A stretch of DNA of 40,928 nt from JBBSEZ01 sp038239195. Its GTDB lineage: Bacteria; Planctomycetota; Planctomycetia; Gemmatales; Gemmataceae. The translations under genes were made by a program, and so were the position numbers. Shown in pieces: positions 32,492-40,702 of this stretch (its first letter is position 1; each line of letters begins with the position of its first letter). The notes under the pieces are model-generated. The model was not told the origin of the DNA. It was given only the letters and a program-made list of their open reading frames with translations, and searched no databases. The stretch lies in contig JBBSEZ010000023.1 in NCBI GenBank assembly GCA_038239195.1, positions 1 through 40,928 on the forward strand, written 5' to 3'.

Positions 32492-33235
32492 TCACGAGGA
32501 GGTGAGGAGCACCGCTTGATACTGCGGCGGAATATCCTCCCATGCGGCCAGGTAGGCGGCTTCGAGCGGGACCTGAACGTAGTTCTCTCTCGTGAGGAAC
32601 AGCGGCATCGGGGGAATCGGCTCCCCGACGGCAAAGTGTGCGACAAATGCATCGACGACAGCCCCACTCGTGTAGGCCGCGACGGTCAACGGACGGTCGC
32701 TACCCAGTGCGTAGTCTTCGGTCCCGATCTCGTTCAGCAGGGCCCCGTGGATGCCGTGCGGGTCGCGGGGGCCTGGGGGGTGAACATCGACCAGGAGAAG
32801 GTGAATCCCCCCGTCGAGCGCGGCAACCGCTTTGTCCAGGAACGAGCGGATGGCGTGACGGCTCGATTTCTTCCCGCGCGAAAGCACCTCGATCATGGCC
32901 ACGATGCGGTCGTCGCTCGTGTGCCGGATGACGAGGGCTCGCTGGACGCGCGCGTAGGAATCGCGGGCGATGGTCGTTCGGGCGTGAACGACCGGCGGCG
33001 TTTCAGTCAGCGTCGCGGTCCCGGAAAGGGGGCCTTCGGGCCCCGGTTCGGTGCCAGCCGTCTGGAGCGTCAGGACGTCCGGTGCGCCGAGGTCGCCACC
33101 GAATTGCTCGGCCATGACGTAGTAGCCTTTGGGGAGAAGGCCGCGCTTCAGGGCACGCTTGATCTCGAGCACCCAGGAGGAATGAAAATCGTGGAAGGTC
33201 GCATCGCTGACCCGCGTCCAATCATGCGCTGGCAT
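32492..33235 (-). CDS. DUF4058 family protein
   Basis: A 247-aa protein of unknown function, predicted cytoplasmic. It starts MPAHDWTRVSDATFHDFHSSWVLEIKRALKRGLLPKGYYVMAEQFGG, typical of DUF4058, continues with RALVIRHTSDDRIVAMIEVLSRGKK (a nuclease-like IEVLSPGNK variant) and HLLLVDVHPPGPRDPHGIHG, and closes with QVPLEAAYLAAWEDIPPQY. The ATG at 33235 has AGGAG upstream, which decides against a 59-codon extension. The IEVLSxGxK motif resembles the nuclease core found in some cyanobacterial and planctomycete restriction-like domains; function remains unassigned. Confidence 0.75.
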   Translation of the reverse strand: MPAHDWTRVSDATFHDFHSSWVLEIKRALKRGLLPKGYYVMAEQFGGDLGAPDVLTLQTAGTEPGPEGPLSGTATLTETPPVVHARTTIARDSYARVQRALVIRHTSDDRIVAMIEVLSRGKKSSRHAIRSFLDKAVAALDGGIHLLLVDVHPPGPRDPHGIHGALLNEIGTEDYALGSDRPLTVAAYTSGAVVDAFVAHFAVGEPIPPMPLFLTRENYVQVPLEAAYLAAWEDIPPQYQAVLLTSS

Positions 33236-33430
33236 GATATTGCTCTCCTGGCGGCACTTCGCATGAGTTGACCGTTCCGGAGGCTGCAAATCCCGACCGC
33301 CTTGGTGCTCACCGTCGCAGTGCTGGCTGGCGCTCACGCGATCACCCTGGCGGGGGGAGGGTGCCTCTGTCTCCCAAGCTTCGTACCTCCCCGTTACTGG
33401 GCACATCGACAAGCCAATCGTGGGTGAGCA

Positions 33431-33697
33431 TCAGCGGTCTCGGTCAACTGCCGCCCCCCGGCAGGCGACTTCAGCCCGCAGCCGCAGCGTCCGGCCCCTC
33501 TGGTGTAGCGGCATCACCTGCGCCTTTCGGAGCGTGTGGAGGGCGTAGGTCTGGCCCGCTTGATCCACGAACTCGACCTCAAACGCGTCCGCCGACAAGA
33601 CTTCCACGACCGCCCCCACCTCGCCGGCGCTCAGGCCCAAGTCAGGGAGATCTTCTCGCACGGCAACTGCGTCCAACAACTCGATAGGGTGGTGCAT
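33431..33697 (-). CDS. DUF4926-like small protein
   Basis: An 88-aa protein of which the first 60 residues match the DUF4926 pattern: IELLDAVAVREDLPDLGLSAGEVGAVVEVLSADAFEVEFVDQAGQTYALHTLRKAQVMPL, a small beta-barrel. These proteins are commonly encoded beside a DUF6883 gene in toxin-antitoxin-like pairs; no such partner is seen here, so the pair may have been broken. The last 20 residues look unrelated and may follow a lost stop. Confidence 0.6.
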   Translation of the reverse strand: MHHPIELLDAVAVREDLPDLGLSAGEVGAVVEVLSADAFEVEFVDQAGQTYALHTLRKAQVMPLHQRGRTLRLRAEVACRGAAVDRDR

Positions 33698-33840
33698 ACT
33701 CGGCTCGACCTCACGAGAACTGGCAGGCGACCAGGCGAGGCACGTTCTCGCCGTCGCGCAGGATAAGAGGCAGGCATGCGTTACAAGCTGGCTGGGGGCC
33801 TACCACGGCCGTCGGTTCGGCGACCGCGCTCGTCCACTTC

Positions 33841-34068
33841 TCACGCAGCCCCGACCGCAGCATAGACCTTGCCTTTCTGACTCAACCAGCCCAGGTCCCC
33901 CCGTTCGGCGCGCTCCTTGACCTCTCGAAGGAGTTGGACCGTTTCTGGCTCGTAACACGGCTCGCTCGGATCGTCGATGGGGATGACCATCTCGACTTCG
34001 ATGGCAACGACGTACTTCTCGGTCTGAATCAGCCGTGTCCGCTTGATGCGTTCTCCAGGAATGCGCAT
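33841..34068 (-). CDS. Small protein paired with the DUF4258 gene
   Basis: A 75-aa acidic protein starting MRIPGERIKRTRLIQTEKYVVAIEVEMVIP. It has a beta-rich first half and a helical second half (ETVQLLREVKERAERGD). I do not recognise a family. It begins two bases after the stop of the DUF4258 gene, so the two are translated together. An antitoxin role is a guess from gene arrangement only. Between 33698 and 33840 I see no gene. Confidence 0.55.
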   Translation of the reverse strand: MRIPGERIKRTRLIQTEKYVVAIEVEMVIPIDDPSEPCYEPETVQLLREVKERAERGDLGWLSQKGKVYAAVGAA

Positions 34069-34070
34069 GG

Positions 34071-34358
34071 CTAGCCCCTGTCGAAGAAAGGGACCGTGAC
34101 GAGCTTGGCGACGCCGCTCTGACGCAGATGCGACCAGACAGCCTTGAGCTCCGTGCCGTCCGGCAGACACTCGCGCACCTCGACGGCCGGGTTGGGCTCC
34201 GCTTCCGGTCGCTCGGCCATCAGTTCGCCACCCGCGAGCCCGGCGACGACCTGCCACTCCATGATCCCGCGCTCCTCCAGCCGCTCGGAGGCATGCTGCC
34301 CGACGACGTACTTCTCCTCGTCCACCAACCGCCGGATCGTGTCGAACAACTGTCCCAT
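34071..34358 (-). CDS. DUF4258 family protein (possible RelE/BrnT-like toxin)
   Basis: A 95-aa protein with YVVGQHASERLEERGIMEWQVVAGLAGGELMAERPEAEPNPAVEVRECLPDGTELKAVWSH, the DUF4258 pattern (HAxxRxxxRGI, then a strand, then a Trp-containing strand). The family is related in fold to small RNase toxins. The ATG at 34358 has AAGGAG upstream; the longer open frame is not protein-like. Confidence 0.65.
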   Translation of the reverse strand: MGQLFDTIRRLVDEEKYVVGQHASERLEERGIMEWQVVAGLAGGELMAERPEAEPNPAVEVRECLPDGTELKAVWSHLRQSGVAKLVTVPFFDRG

Positions 34359-34412
34359 CGGCAGGCTCCTTCCGGCTACTTCCCGCCAATGATCGCCTCG
34401 ACGATTTAGATC

Positions 34413-34421
34413 ATCATACCA
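34413..34421 (-). promoter_or_regulatory. Extended -10 promoter for the DUF4258 gene pair
   Basis: On the reverse strand TGGTATGAT forms an extended -10 box, 55 bases before the DUF4258 start. No clear -35 is present. Confidence 0.4.
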
Positions 34422-34951
34422 AGGTTGACGGCAAGCGACGCGAAAAGCTGCCAGATAGTCTACCCGGCCCCCCTCCCTCCTGCCAACGAAAGTCTTCGCC
34501 TCCGCCGTGATGCCTCCGGGGCGTTCCCGTCCTGATGCGCTTCCCTCCCACGCTGTCCACGCTGTGGGGCCAACCGGTCCTGCCACGACAGCAGCACACG
34601 ACACTCCAGCCCCTCCCCCTGAAAGCTGTTCAACGAGGGTGAGAAAAAAGGACCTGGGTGGTGGGGCGGGGCCTTCGGCTGGGCCAAAGCGGCGTTGAAA
34701 CGCCGCACTCCAAATGGGCCCGCAAGCGCGACCTCGCACGCCGCATCACGCCGCACATCGCCTGGTGTGCGCCAGGAAAGAAAAAGAGCGGGGGAGGTGG
34801 CGCCGGGGGCCCGCAAAGCCTCCGCCCCGGGAAGGGGCTGAACCGGGGCATCGAAGGATCTGCCCCGGCCACGACTGCGCGCTCTCTCGCTACCGCCCCC
34901 CGCTGGGCCAGGAAGGCCGGGGCGATGCGGCGGTCTCGGCGGGCTCGTGGG
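34422..34951. other. Non-coding stretch with one hairpin repeat
   Basis: No gene is supported between the DUF4258 promoter and the ATPase stop. At 34689-34696 (GCGGCGTT) and 34699-34706 (AACGCCGC) there is a perfect hairpin with a GA loop; its flanks (CCAAAG before, ACTCC after) match a dispersed repeat pattern I associate with planctomycetes and verrucomicrobia. Confidence 0.5.
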
Positions 34952-36049
34952 TCAGAGGTCGTCGAGCGGGGTGGGCGGGGGAAACTGGGCGCGCAGCGGC
35001 GCCAGCCAGGGCTCGAGGGAGGGCACGGCCTCCTCGGGGGGAACCACGGCGGGCAGTTCCTGGCCCGGCAGCAGCCAGTAGCTGCGGGGCTGTCCTTCGA
35101 TGGTCACCCGCACCGAGCGGACCTCCAGCTCGCGCTTGGCGCGGTTGAGCGTGCGCTCCGAGAGCTCGTGTTCGCGAGATGCCTCCCAGATCTCGCGCGA
35201 GGTGCGCGGCCCTTGCTCCAGGACGTCCTCCAGAAACTCCCGCGCCCGGTCGCGCGGCGAGGGAGGCGGGGCGGACGGGCGCTTCGCCAGGAGGTCGTCG
35301 GCGGCCCACTCGCACGGGCCGAGCCAGGAGAGCACCGGCGGGGCCCCCTCCTGGGCCGTCACCTCGTAGGCCAGGCTCGGCTGGGGCGGGGCCAGGTTGT
35401 TCTTCACCTGCGCCAGCACGCACCGCCCCGCAGCGTGCGGGTCCGGGGCGGCCAGCCAGCCCGAGCGGCAGGCGGCGACGATGCCGATCGAGCCGCCCCC
35501 GCGGTAGATCGAGCGGCCGGCGCCGTGCTTGTTCAGGTGGCGGACGAGCAAGATCGCGCAGTGGTGTTTTGCGGCCAGTCGCGCCAGGGGAAGCAGGGCG
35601 CGGCGCGCGCTCTGGTCGCTCCCGCTCAGCACGCCGGCGCCGAAGAACGCGGTAATCGGGTCGATCACCACGAGAAGCGCCCGCGAGTGGGCCAGGTCCT
35701 CGTCCAGCGCGTGCAGCCAGCCGGGAACGCCTGCCAGGTCGGCGGGCTCGTCGTGGTGGGCGACGTACACGCGCGCCAGGTCGGCGCCCAGGGCTTGCAG
35801 GCGCGGCCGGATGGTGTCCTCCGCGCCGTCCTCGGCGTTCAAAACGATGACGTTGCCCGGGCCCGGGCTAGCTGTGCCGTCGGGGAATGGCCTCCCCGTG
35901 CTCAGGCGCGCGCAGAGGTCGAGGGCCAACAGCGACTTCCCCAATCCGGGGTCGCCCTCGAGGATCGCCAACTTGCCCAGCGCGAGGCGCCACAGCCACA
36001 ACCAGGCAATCGGACGGGAGATCAACTCGCTGATCGGTCGCACGCTCAT
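34952..36049 (-). CDS. RepA/RecA-like AAA ATPase with a winged-helix C-terminus
   Basis: A 365-aa ATPase. Walker A is EGDPGLGKSLLAL (about 31-43), a VIVLNAEDGAEDTIRPRL motif follows, Walker B is LLVVIDPITAFFG (about 124-136), and the sensor-like CAILLVRHLNK (about 165). This is the hexameric RepA / phage-helicase type (RSF1010 RepA-like), typical of plasmid and prophage replication modules. Residues about 255-315 (ARE FLEDVLEQGPRTSREIWEASREHELSERTLNRAKRELEV) fold as a winged helix that could contact DNA. Its presence on a chromosome, next to small accessory genes and direct repeats, suggests an integrated element. No primase or integrase is found nearby. Confidence 0.8.
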   Translation of the reverse strand: MSVRPISELISRPIAWLWLWRLALGKLAILEGDPGLGKSLLALDLCARLSTGRPFPDGTASPGPGNVIVLNAEDGAEDTIRPRLQALGADLARVYVAHHDEPADLAGVPGWLHALDEDLAHSRALLVVIDPITAFFGAGVLSGSDQSARRALLPLARLAAKHHCAILLVRHLNKHGAGRSIYRGGGSIGIVAACRSGWLAAPDPHAAGRCVLAQVKNNLAPPQPSLAYEVTAQEGAPPVLSWLGPCEWAADDLLAKRPSAPPPSPRDRAREFLEDVLEQGPRTSREIWEASREHELSERTLNRAKRELEVRSVRVTIEGQPRSYWLLPGQELPAVVPPEEAVPSLEPWLAPLRAQFPPPTPLDDL

Positions 36050-36201
36050 GGGGCGCTCGCTGGTCGATGGACGGGCCTGCTTCGCGCGGCCCCGCCGCTT
36101 GGAGAGGCTTTCCCTCTCTTTTCTACCATACGCCCGTTCACTATTTCTAGAGGAGCATCTGGACGACGAGGGAGAGCGTTTCCGCGACAGGGCGGGCCAT
36201 G

Positions 36202-36313
36202 TGGCAAAGTGGCAAGGTGGGCATGTGGAGGCATCGCAAGTGGTTTGACGATCAGGGGGTTAAGGCATCCAGAGGTGTTTGCCAACCCCCCTGGGGGGTT
36301 GGCAAAGTGGCAA
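36202..36313. repeat. TGGCAA direct repeats, iteron-like
   Basis: TGGCAAAGTGGCAA occurs at 36202-36215 and again at 36300-36313, each containing two TGGCAA units seven bases apart. They lie upstream of the RepA-like ATPase. Confidence 0.7.
36278..36306. terminator. 13-bp perfect hairpin
   Basis: TTTGCCAACCCCC (36278-36290) pairs with GGGGGTTGGCAAA (36294-36306) across a three-base loop. It overlaps one of the TGGCAA units. It could be a terminator for the reverse-strand kinase gene, ending at 36436, or part of a replication-like region. Confidence 0.5.
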
Positions 36314-36435
36314 AGAGAAGGGCGAGCTTGGGGGAGAGAACGAGCTGGCGAGGCGCCTCGCCGCCGGCACGGCGTCCAGGGTTGCGCAGTCGATCCAGCG
36401 CGGTTGGCTCATAGTTCGTTCTCGCGGGGCTCCGC

Positions 36436-39330
36436 TCAGCCTTTCCGCCCGACCACGTCCCACACCTCGACCGGGCCGAACCCGGTGATCGCCACCGTCC
36501 GCGGCATGTTCGGCGCGCACTCGAACCGCTCGCGCGCCAGTTCGTAGGTAGCCCGACTGAGGCAGGGCAGGCCCAGCTCCGCCTCGTTGCGGATCGCGCC
36601 GGCGAGGTTGACCGTCGCGCCGATGGCGGTGAAGTCCATCTTGTCGTAGGTGCCGACGTTGCCCAGGAGCACGTCCCCGCTGTTGATGCCGATGCGGAGG
36701 TGGAACAGCGGCAGCCCCAAAACCTGCCTCGGCCGGTTGAACTCCTCCAGCGACGACACGAGGTCGAGGGCCCCCTGGACGGCGCGCTCGGCGTGGCGGG
36801 CGTCGCGCATCAACGCCATGACGCCGTTGCCGCGGTAGCTGGTGATGCGGCCCTGGTGGCGGGCGAGCACCGCGGAGAAGTCGGCCATGAGCTGGTTGAA
36901 CGTCATCAGCACCGATTCGCCGTCGAGGCCCTGCGAGAACTGGGTGAAGCCCGGCAGGTCGAGCAGCAGCACGGTCCCGGCCTCGGTGTCGCCGGAGAGG
37001 AGCGAGGGGCTGTCGTCTTCGATGTCGTAACCGCGCGCCCGCCGATAGATGTGGCGCAGGTAGGCCTCGAGGTCCACCTCGCGCAGGTCCTCCTCGACGT
37101 CGCGCACCAGGGGCGCGTGCCGGGCCGACTCCGCCCGCGCCAGCGCCTCGCGGTAGGCGCGAGTGACGAGGGGGGCGGACGCCCCGCTGTCGCGCAAGGT
37201 GCGGGCCAGCTCCCACTGCATGCGCACGGCCGACTCGCGCTCCTGCGTGGCCTCGAAATGGCCGAGGGCCTGGCGGAACTTCCGCTCCGCCTCCGCCCAG
37301 CGCGACCGGGCTCGCAAGATCATCCCTTCCACCGCTTGCACCTTGGCCGTCCCCTCGGCGAAGTCGTTGGCCTGGAACAGGTCGGTCGCCTTCTTCGCCT
37401 CCGACTCGGCGGCGTCGAGGTCGCCCTCGCGCAGGTAGACGCGGGCGCGGTCCTTGTGCGCGAAGCCCTCCGAAACGGCGAAAGGGCCGCGCTGGCAGTG
37501 GCGAATGCTCTCGTCGAGCCAGCCGGCCGCCTCGGTGAAGCGCCGCCGCGCCCCGCTCCTCCGCCCGGACGCCAGCTCCTTCTCGCCGCGCGCGAGGGCG
37601 ACCTGGCCGAGGTGGTTGTAGATCTGCGCCTCGCTCCAACGGCTGCGGATCTTCTGAGCGAGGCGGAGGTCTTCCTGAAAGTGCTTCTCGGCCTCGTCGA
37701 GGTGGCCCCAGTCGAGGTAGAGCCGGCCGAGCTGGCCGTGGCTGATGGCGATGCCGGCCTCGTCGTTGAAGTTCTCCTTGTAGCGGATCGACTGCTCGTA
37801 GAACTCGCGGGCCACGGGGAAGTTGCCCTTGTAGGCGTAGGCCATCCCGAGCGTGTCGAGCACGCGCCCCGTCACGAAATGCCGGGGCCCGAACAGGTCG
37901 AGCGCCTGGTGCAGGTAGGGCAGCGCCTGGTCGCACTTGCCCTGATGCGCCAGCGCCGCCGCCCGCGTATGGGCGATGGTCCCCCGCAGGCTGACGTCAC
38001 CGGCGCTGGCGGGGCCCTCGGCCTTGTCCAGTGCCTTGAGGGCGCCGGAGTAATCGCGCTCGCGCATCAGGAACGACGCCCGCCCGGCGAGCGCCCAGCC
38101 GCGCAGGGCCAGGCCGTCCGGGAGGCCCTGAAACGCCTCGACGCCCTGGGCGTCGGCGGTGCGGTCGCCGACCATCCAGTCGAGGATGCCCTGCCAGGTG
38201 GAGCGCTGGCGGGGATCGTCGGTGCGCTGGGCGCGGTTGCGGATCTTCTGCACGCCGCGCGCCCAGCCCCAGGTACGCAGCGTTTCGAGGGCGCGGGGCA
38301 CCAGTCGCGGGTCGGGACCGCCGGGGACGGGGCGAGGCGGGTCGATCTTGGGAGGGGCGGAGGCCTGGAGACAGTTCGACAGGGCGGTAACGAGCTCGGC
38401 CATGCTGGCGAAGCGCTGGTCGGGCTTCTTGGCGAGGGCGCGCTGGACGGCCTCATCGACCTTGGGCGACAGGCCGGGGCGGTGGCGCGAGGGCGGCGGG
38501 GGGGCGTCGTTGACGATCTGGGCGAGGATGGAGCCGACGCTGCCCTCGAAGGGCGCACGGCCGGTGAGGAGCTCGTAGAGGATGACGCCAAGCGAGTAGA
38601 CGTCGCCGGCGGGGCCGGCGGCATCGAGCTGGCCGAGGACGTGCTCGGGCGGCATGTAGGCGGGCGTGCCCATCAGGATGCCGGGGCTGGTCAGACGCGC
38701 CTCGCCGACAAGGCTGAGCCGGCGCGCCAGCCCGAAGTCCATGAGGATGGGCTCGCCTCGCCGGTCGATCATGATGTTCGACGGCTTCAGGTCGCGGTGG
38801 ACGACGCCGCGCTGGTGGGCCTCCTCGAGGGCCAGCGCGAGCGTGCGCACCAGTGCGAGCACCTGTTCGGGAGGGCGGGGCGGACGCGTGGCCCAGTCCT
38901 GGAGCGGTTGGCCGTCCACGTAGGCCATGGTGAGGTAGGGGACGTCGTCGATGGCGCCGACGTCGTAGACGGGGCAGATGTTGGGGTGGTTGAGCAGGGC
39001 GGCGGCGCGGGCCTCGCGGGCGAAGCGCTCGCGGAGCAGTTCGCCGTCGCCGCCGTGGAGTTGCGGCACCTTGAGGGCGACGAGGCGGTCGAGCTGGGTG
39101 TCGTGGGCGAGGTAGACGCTGCCCATGCCGCCCCGGCCGAGGCGGCGCTGGATGGTGTAGCGGCCGAACTGCTCGGGCAGGGGAGGGGCCTCGCGCACCA
39201 GGGGGGCCCCGAGGTCGAGGGTGGGCGTCGAGCCGGGGAAGGTGGGCACGGGCGTGAGGTCCGGCGCGCGGTCGGGGCCTGCCGGAGTGCTCGGCGCGTC
39301 GGGCTTGTCGGGTCGTGCGGGGTCGGACAT
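36436..39330 (-). CDS. Ser/Thr protein kinase with TPR repeats and a degenerate class III cyclase domain
   Basis: A 964-aa protein. A Pro-rich lead of about 55 residues is followed by a Hanks-type kinase (57-315): GRGGMGSV glycine loop, Lys87 in ALKVPQL, HRDLKPSN (about 183), DFGLARRL and GTPAYMPPE. All catalytic residues are present. From about 390 to 720 helical TPR-like units follow (YLHQALDLFGPRHFVTGRVLDTLGMAYAYKGNF, ISHGQLGRLYLDWGHLDEAEKHFQEDL). The end (about 785-960) has the class III nucleotide cyclase fold: LLLDLPGFTQFS with the first metal Asp (791), then RGNGVMAL, where the second metal Asp is Asn835 and the substrate Lys is Ser831, and VNLAGAI, where the transition-state Arg is Ala912. 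The cyclase part is therefore probably inactive. No membrane segment. GAGGAA precedes ATG 39330. Confidence 0.85.
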   Translation of the reverse strand: MSDPARPDKPDAPSTPAGPDRAPDLTPVPTFPGSTPTLDLGAPLVREAPPLPEQFGRYTIQRRLGRGGMGSVYLAHDTQLDRLVALKVPQLHGGDGELLRERFAREARAAALLNHPNICPVYDVGAIDDVPYLTMAYVDGQPLQDWATRPPRPPEQVLALVRTLALALEEAHQRGVVHRDLKPSNIMIDRRGEPILMDFGLARRLSLVGEARLTSPGILMGTPAYMPPEHVLGQLDAAGPAGDVYSLGVILYELLTGRAPFEGSVGSILAQIVNDAPPPPSRHRPGLSPKVDEAVQRALAKKPDQRFASMAELVTALSNCLQASAPPKIDPPRPVPGGPDPRLVPRALETLRTWGWARGVQKIRNRAQRTDDPRQRSTWQGILDWMVGDRTADAQGVEAFQGLPDGLALRGWALAGRASFLMRERDYSGALKALDKAEGPASAGDVSLRGTIAHTRAAALAHQGKCDQALPYLHQALDLFGPRHFVTGRVLDTLGMAYAYKGNFPVAREFYEQSIRYKENFNDEAGIAISHGQLGRLYLDWGHLDEAEKHFQEDLRLAQKIRSRWSEAQIYNHLGQVALARGEKELASGRRSGARRRFTEAAGWLDESIRHCQRGPFAVSEGFAHKDRARVYLREGDLDAAESEAKKATDLFQANDFAEGTAKVQAVEGMILRARSRWAEAERKFRQALGHFEATQERESAVRMQWELARTLRDSGASAPLVTRAYREALARAESARHAPLVRDVEEDLREVDLEAYLRHIYRRARGYDIEDDSPSLLSGDTEAGTVLLLDLPGFTQFSQGLDGESVLMTFNQLMADFSAVLARHQGRITSYRGNGVMALMRDARHAERAVQGALDLVSSLEEFNRPRQVLGLPLFHLRIGINSGDVLLGNVGTYDKMDFTAIGATVNLAGAIRNEAELGLPCLSRATYELARERFECAPNMPRTVAITGFGPVEVWDVVGRKG

Positions 39331-39534
39331 CGCGGTTCCTCGGGGCGAGGCGGGAGGGCGCCTGAGGATAAGGATACGCGGAAGGGGGGCGGGGGGGAAT
39401 TGGAAAGGGGCGCGCTTCGGCAAGCCACGGGTCGGCGTGCGGCGAACCTTTTGCGCGAGGAGTGGGAGCGGAGGCTCATCCTCCGTGTGCTGAGCGGCTG
39501 GCCGGGGCGGGCCGCGACAGGGGAACGCTAAGCC

Positions 39535-39567
39535 GCAAGCGGCGACCGTCCCCGGGTTGCCGCTCGC
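39535..39567 (-). terminator. Hairpin terminator candidate after the VWA gene
   Basis: Positions 39535-39547 and 39555-39567 form a 13-pair hairpin with one mismatch and one G-U pair, 17 bases after the reverse-strand VWA stop. Its GCAAGCGGC core resembles the leader hairpin near 216. Between 39331 and 39534 nothing else is seen. Confidence 0.5.
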
Positions 39568-39583
39568 AGCAGGGCAGGCCGCG

Positions 39584-40702
39584 TCAATACTTCAACCGAT
39601 ACTTCTTCCCCTGCCGGCGCAGCATCTCGAGCATCGGCCCGTCGAAGGCGTCGCCGCCGCGCGACAGCACGCCCGCGAGGTGCGCGCTCCGCCGCTTGTC
39701 GAGGTCGAGCGCCTCCCGCATCAGGACGGCCCGCCGGGCCACGAGCTTCTCGACGTGCTCGCGGCGCTCCTTGACCGTCAGCTTCTGCATGTCGGGGGGC
39801 AATTCCTCCGCCTTGAGCGACTCCAGCCTGGTCTTGCCGGCGCGCATGCTGTCGAACAGGTCCCACGACGCGGTGCGGTTGTCCTTGAGCAGGATGCCCA
39901 GGCGGTCGGACGCGGCGGCGTCGCCGAGACCGCCGAGGTCACGCCCCTTCTTCAGGTCGGCTTCGCGCTTGCCCGAGGGGCCCCACGTGAGGATGCCCCG
40001 GACCAACTCGCTGTGGATCTCGAGGAGCCGGCGGTCCTGCGGGGCGCTCAGGGCGCGCACGTTGTTGGAGATCGGCAGTTTGATGTAGGCGCCGGCGGCG
40101 AGGTTGGCGATGTCCTTCCAGTACTTCTCGCAATCGTTGTCGGTGCCGCACTGGATCGCGTTGATGACGATCCCGCGCTTCTGCGCTTCCTTGCACGTCA
40201 CCTGATACTTGACGTCGTCGGGGTAGTCCATGTGCGGAGGGGCGTCGCCGATGAGATAGATCAGCCGCATCGTGTTGCGGTCAGTGCTCCACTTGACCTT
40301 GTGAACGGCGTCGTAGAGCGCCTGGTTGACGCTTTCGGGGGTGTCGCCGCCGCCGTCGGCGCGGAACGTCTGCAAGTCGGCGAAGACGGCGTCGAGGTCG
40401 TCGCGGAGGTCGTAGACCTTGGTGATCCACAGATCGCCCTTGTCGCGGTAATCGACGAGCCCGATCTTCAGGTCGGGGGTGGGGCGCGTGTTGAGGAACG
40501 AGTAGCACAGCGCCCAGAACTTCAGTTTGCACATCCCGATCCACTCGCCCATGCTGCCGGTCGTGTCGATGACGAACACGACCTCGACCTTCGCCTTCTT
40601 GAAGATGGGAGCGGGGGCGGCCTGCGGGGAAGCAACCGGCCCGGTCAGCGCGGCACAGGCCGCCAGGATCGCAACGCAGGAGAACCACAGCCGGCGCGAC
40701 AT
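39584..40702 (-). CDS. Exported VWA-domain protein
   Basis: A 372-aa protein with a signal peptide (MSRRLWFSCVAILAACAALTGPVASPQA). A von Willebrand factor A domain follows at about 38-240: VVFVIDTTGSMGEW holds the metal-ion-dependent adhesion site DxTGS (Asp46), GGGDTPESVNQAL supplies the Thr, and LIYLIGDAPPHMDYPDD gives the last Asp. The C-terminal 120 residues are helical and charged (LKAEELPPDMQKLTVKERREHVEKLVARRAVL). VWA domains bind protein ligands through Mg2+. The ATG at 40702 has AGGAG upstream. A weak -10 (GATAAT on the reverse strand at 40831-40826) may be its promoter. Confidence 0.85.
   Translation of the reverse strand: MSRRLWFSCVAILAACAALTGPVASPQAAPAPIFKKAKVEVVFVIDTTGSMGEWIGMCKLKFWALCYSFLNTRPTPDLKIGLVDYRDKGDLWITKVYDLRDDLDAVFADLQTFRADGGGDTPESVNQALYDAVHKVKWSTDRNTMRLIYLIGDAPPHMDYPDDVKYQVTCKEAQKRGIVINAIQCGTDNDCEKYWKDIANLAAGAYIKLPISNNVRALSAPQDRRLLEIHSELVRGILTWGPSGKREADLKKGRDLGGLGDAAASDRLGILLKDNRTASWDLFDSMRAGKTRLESLKAEELPPDMQKLTVKERREHVEKLVARRAVLMREALDLDKRRSAHLAGVLSRGGDAFDGPMLEMLRRQGKKYRLKY

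Noticed and set aside
36436..39330. Active adenylate/guanylate cyclase
   Set aside because: Three key residues are replaced, so catalysis is unlikely.
36700..39531. Forward open frame of about 940 codons opposite the kinase
   Set aside because: It mirrors the kinase codons and shows only low-complexity sequence.
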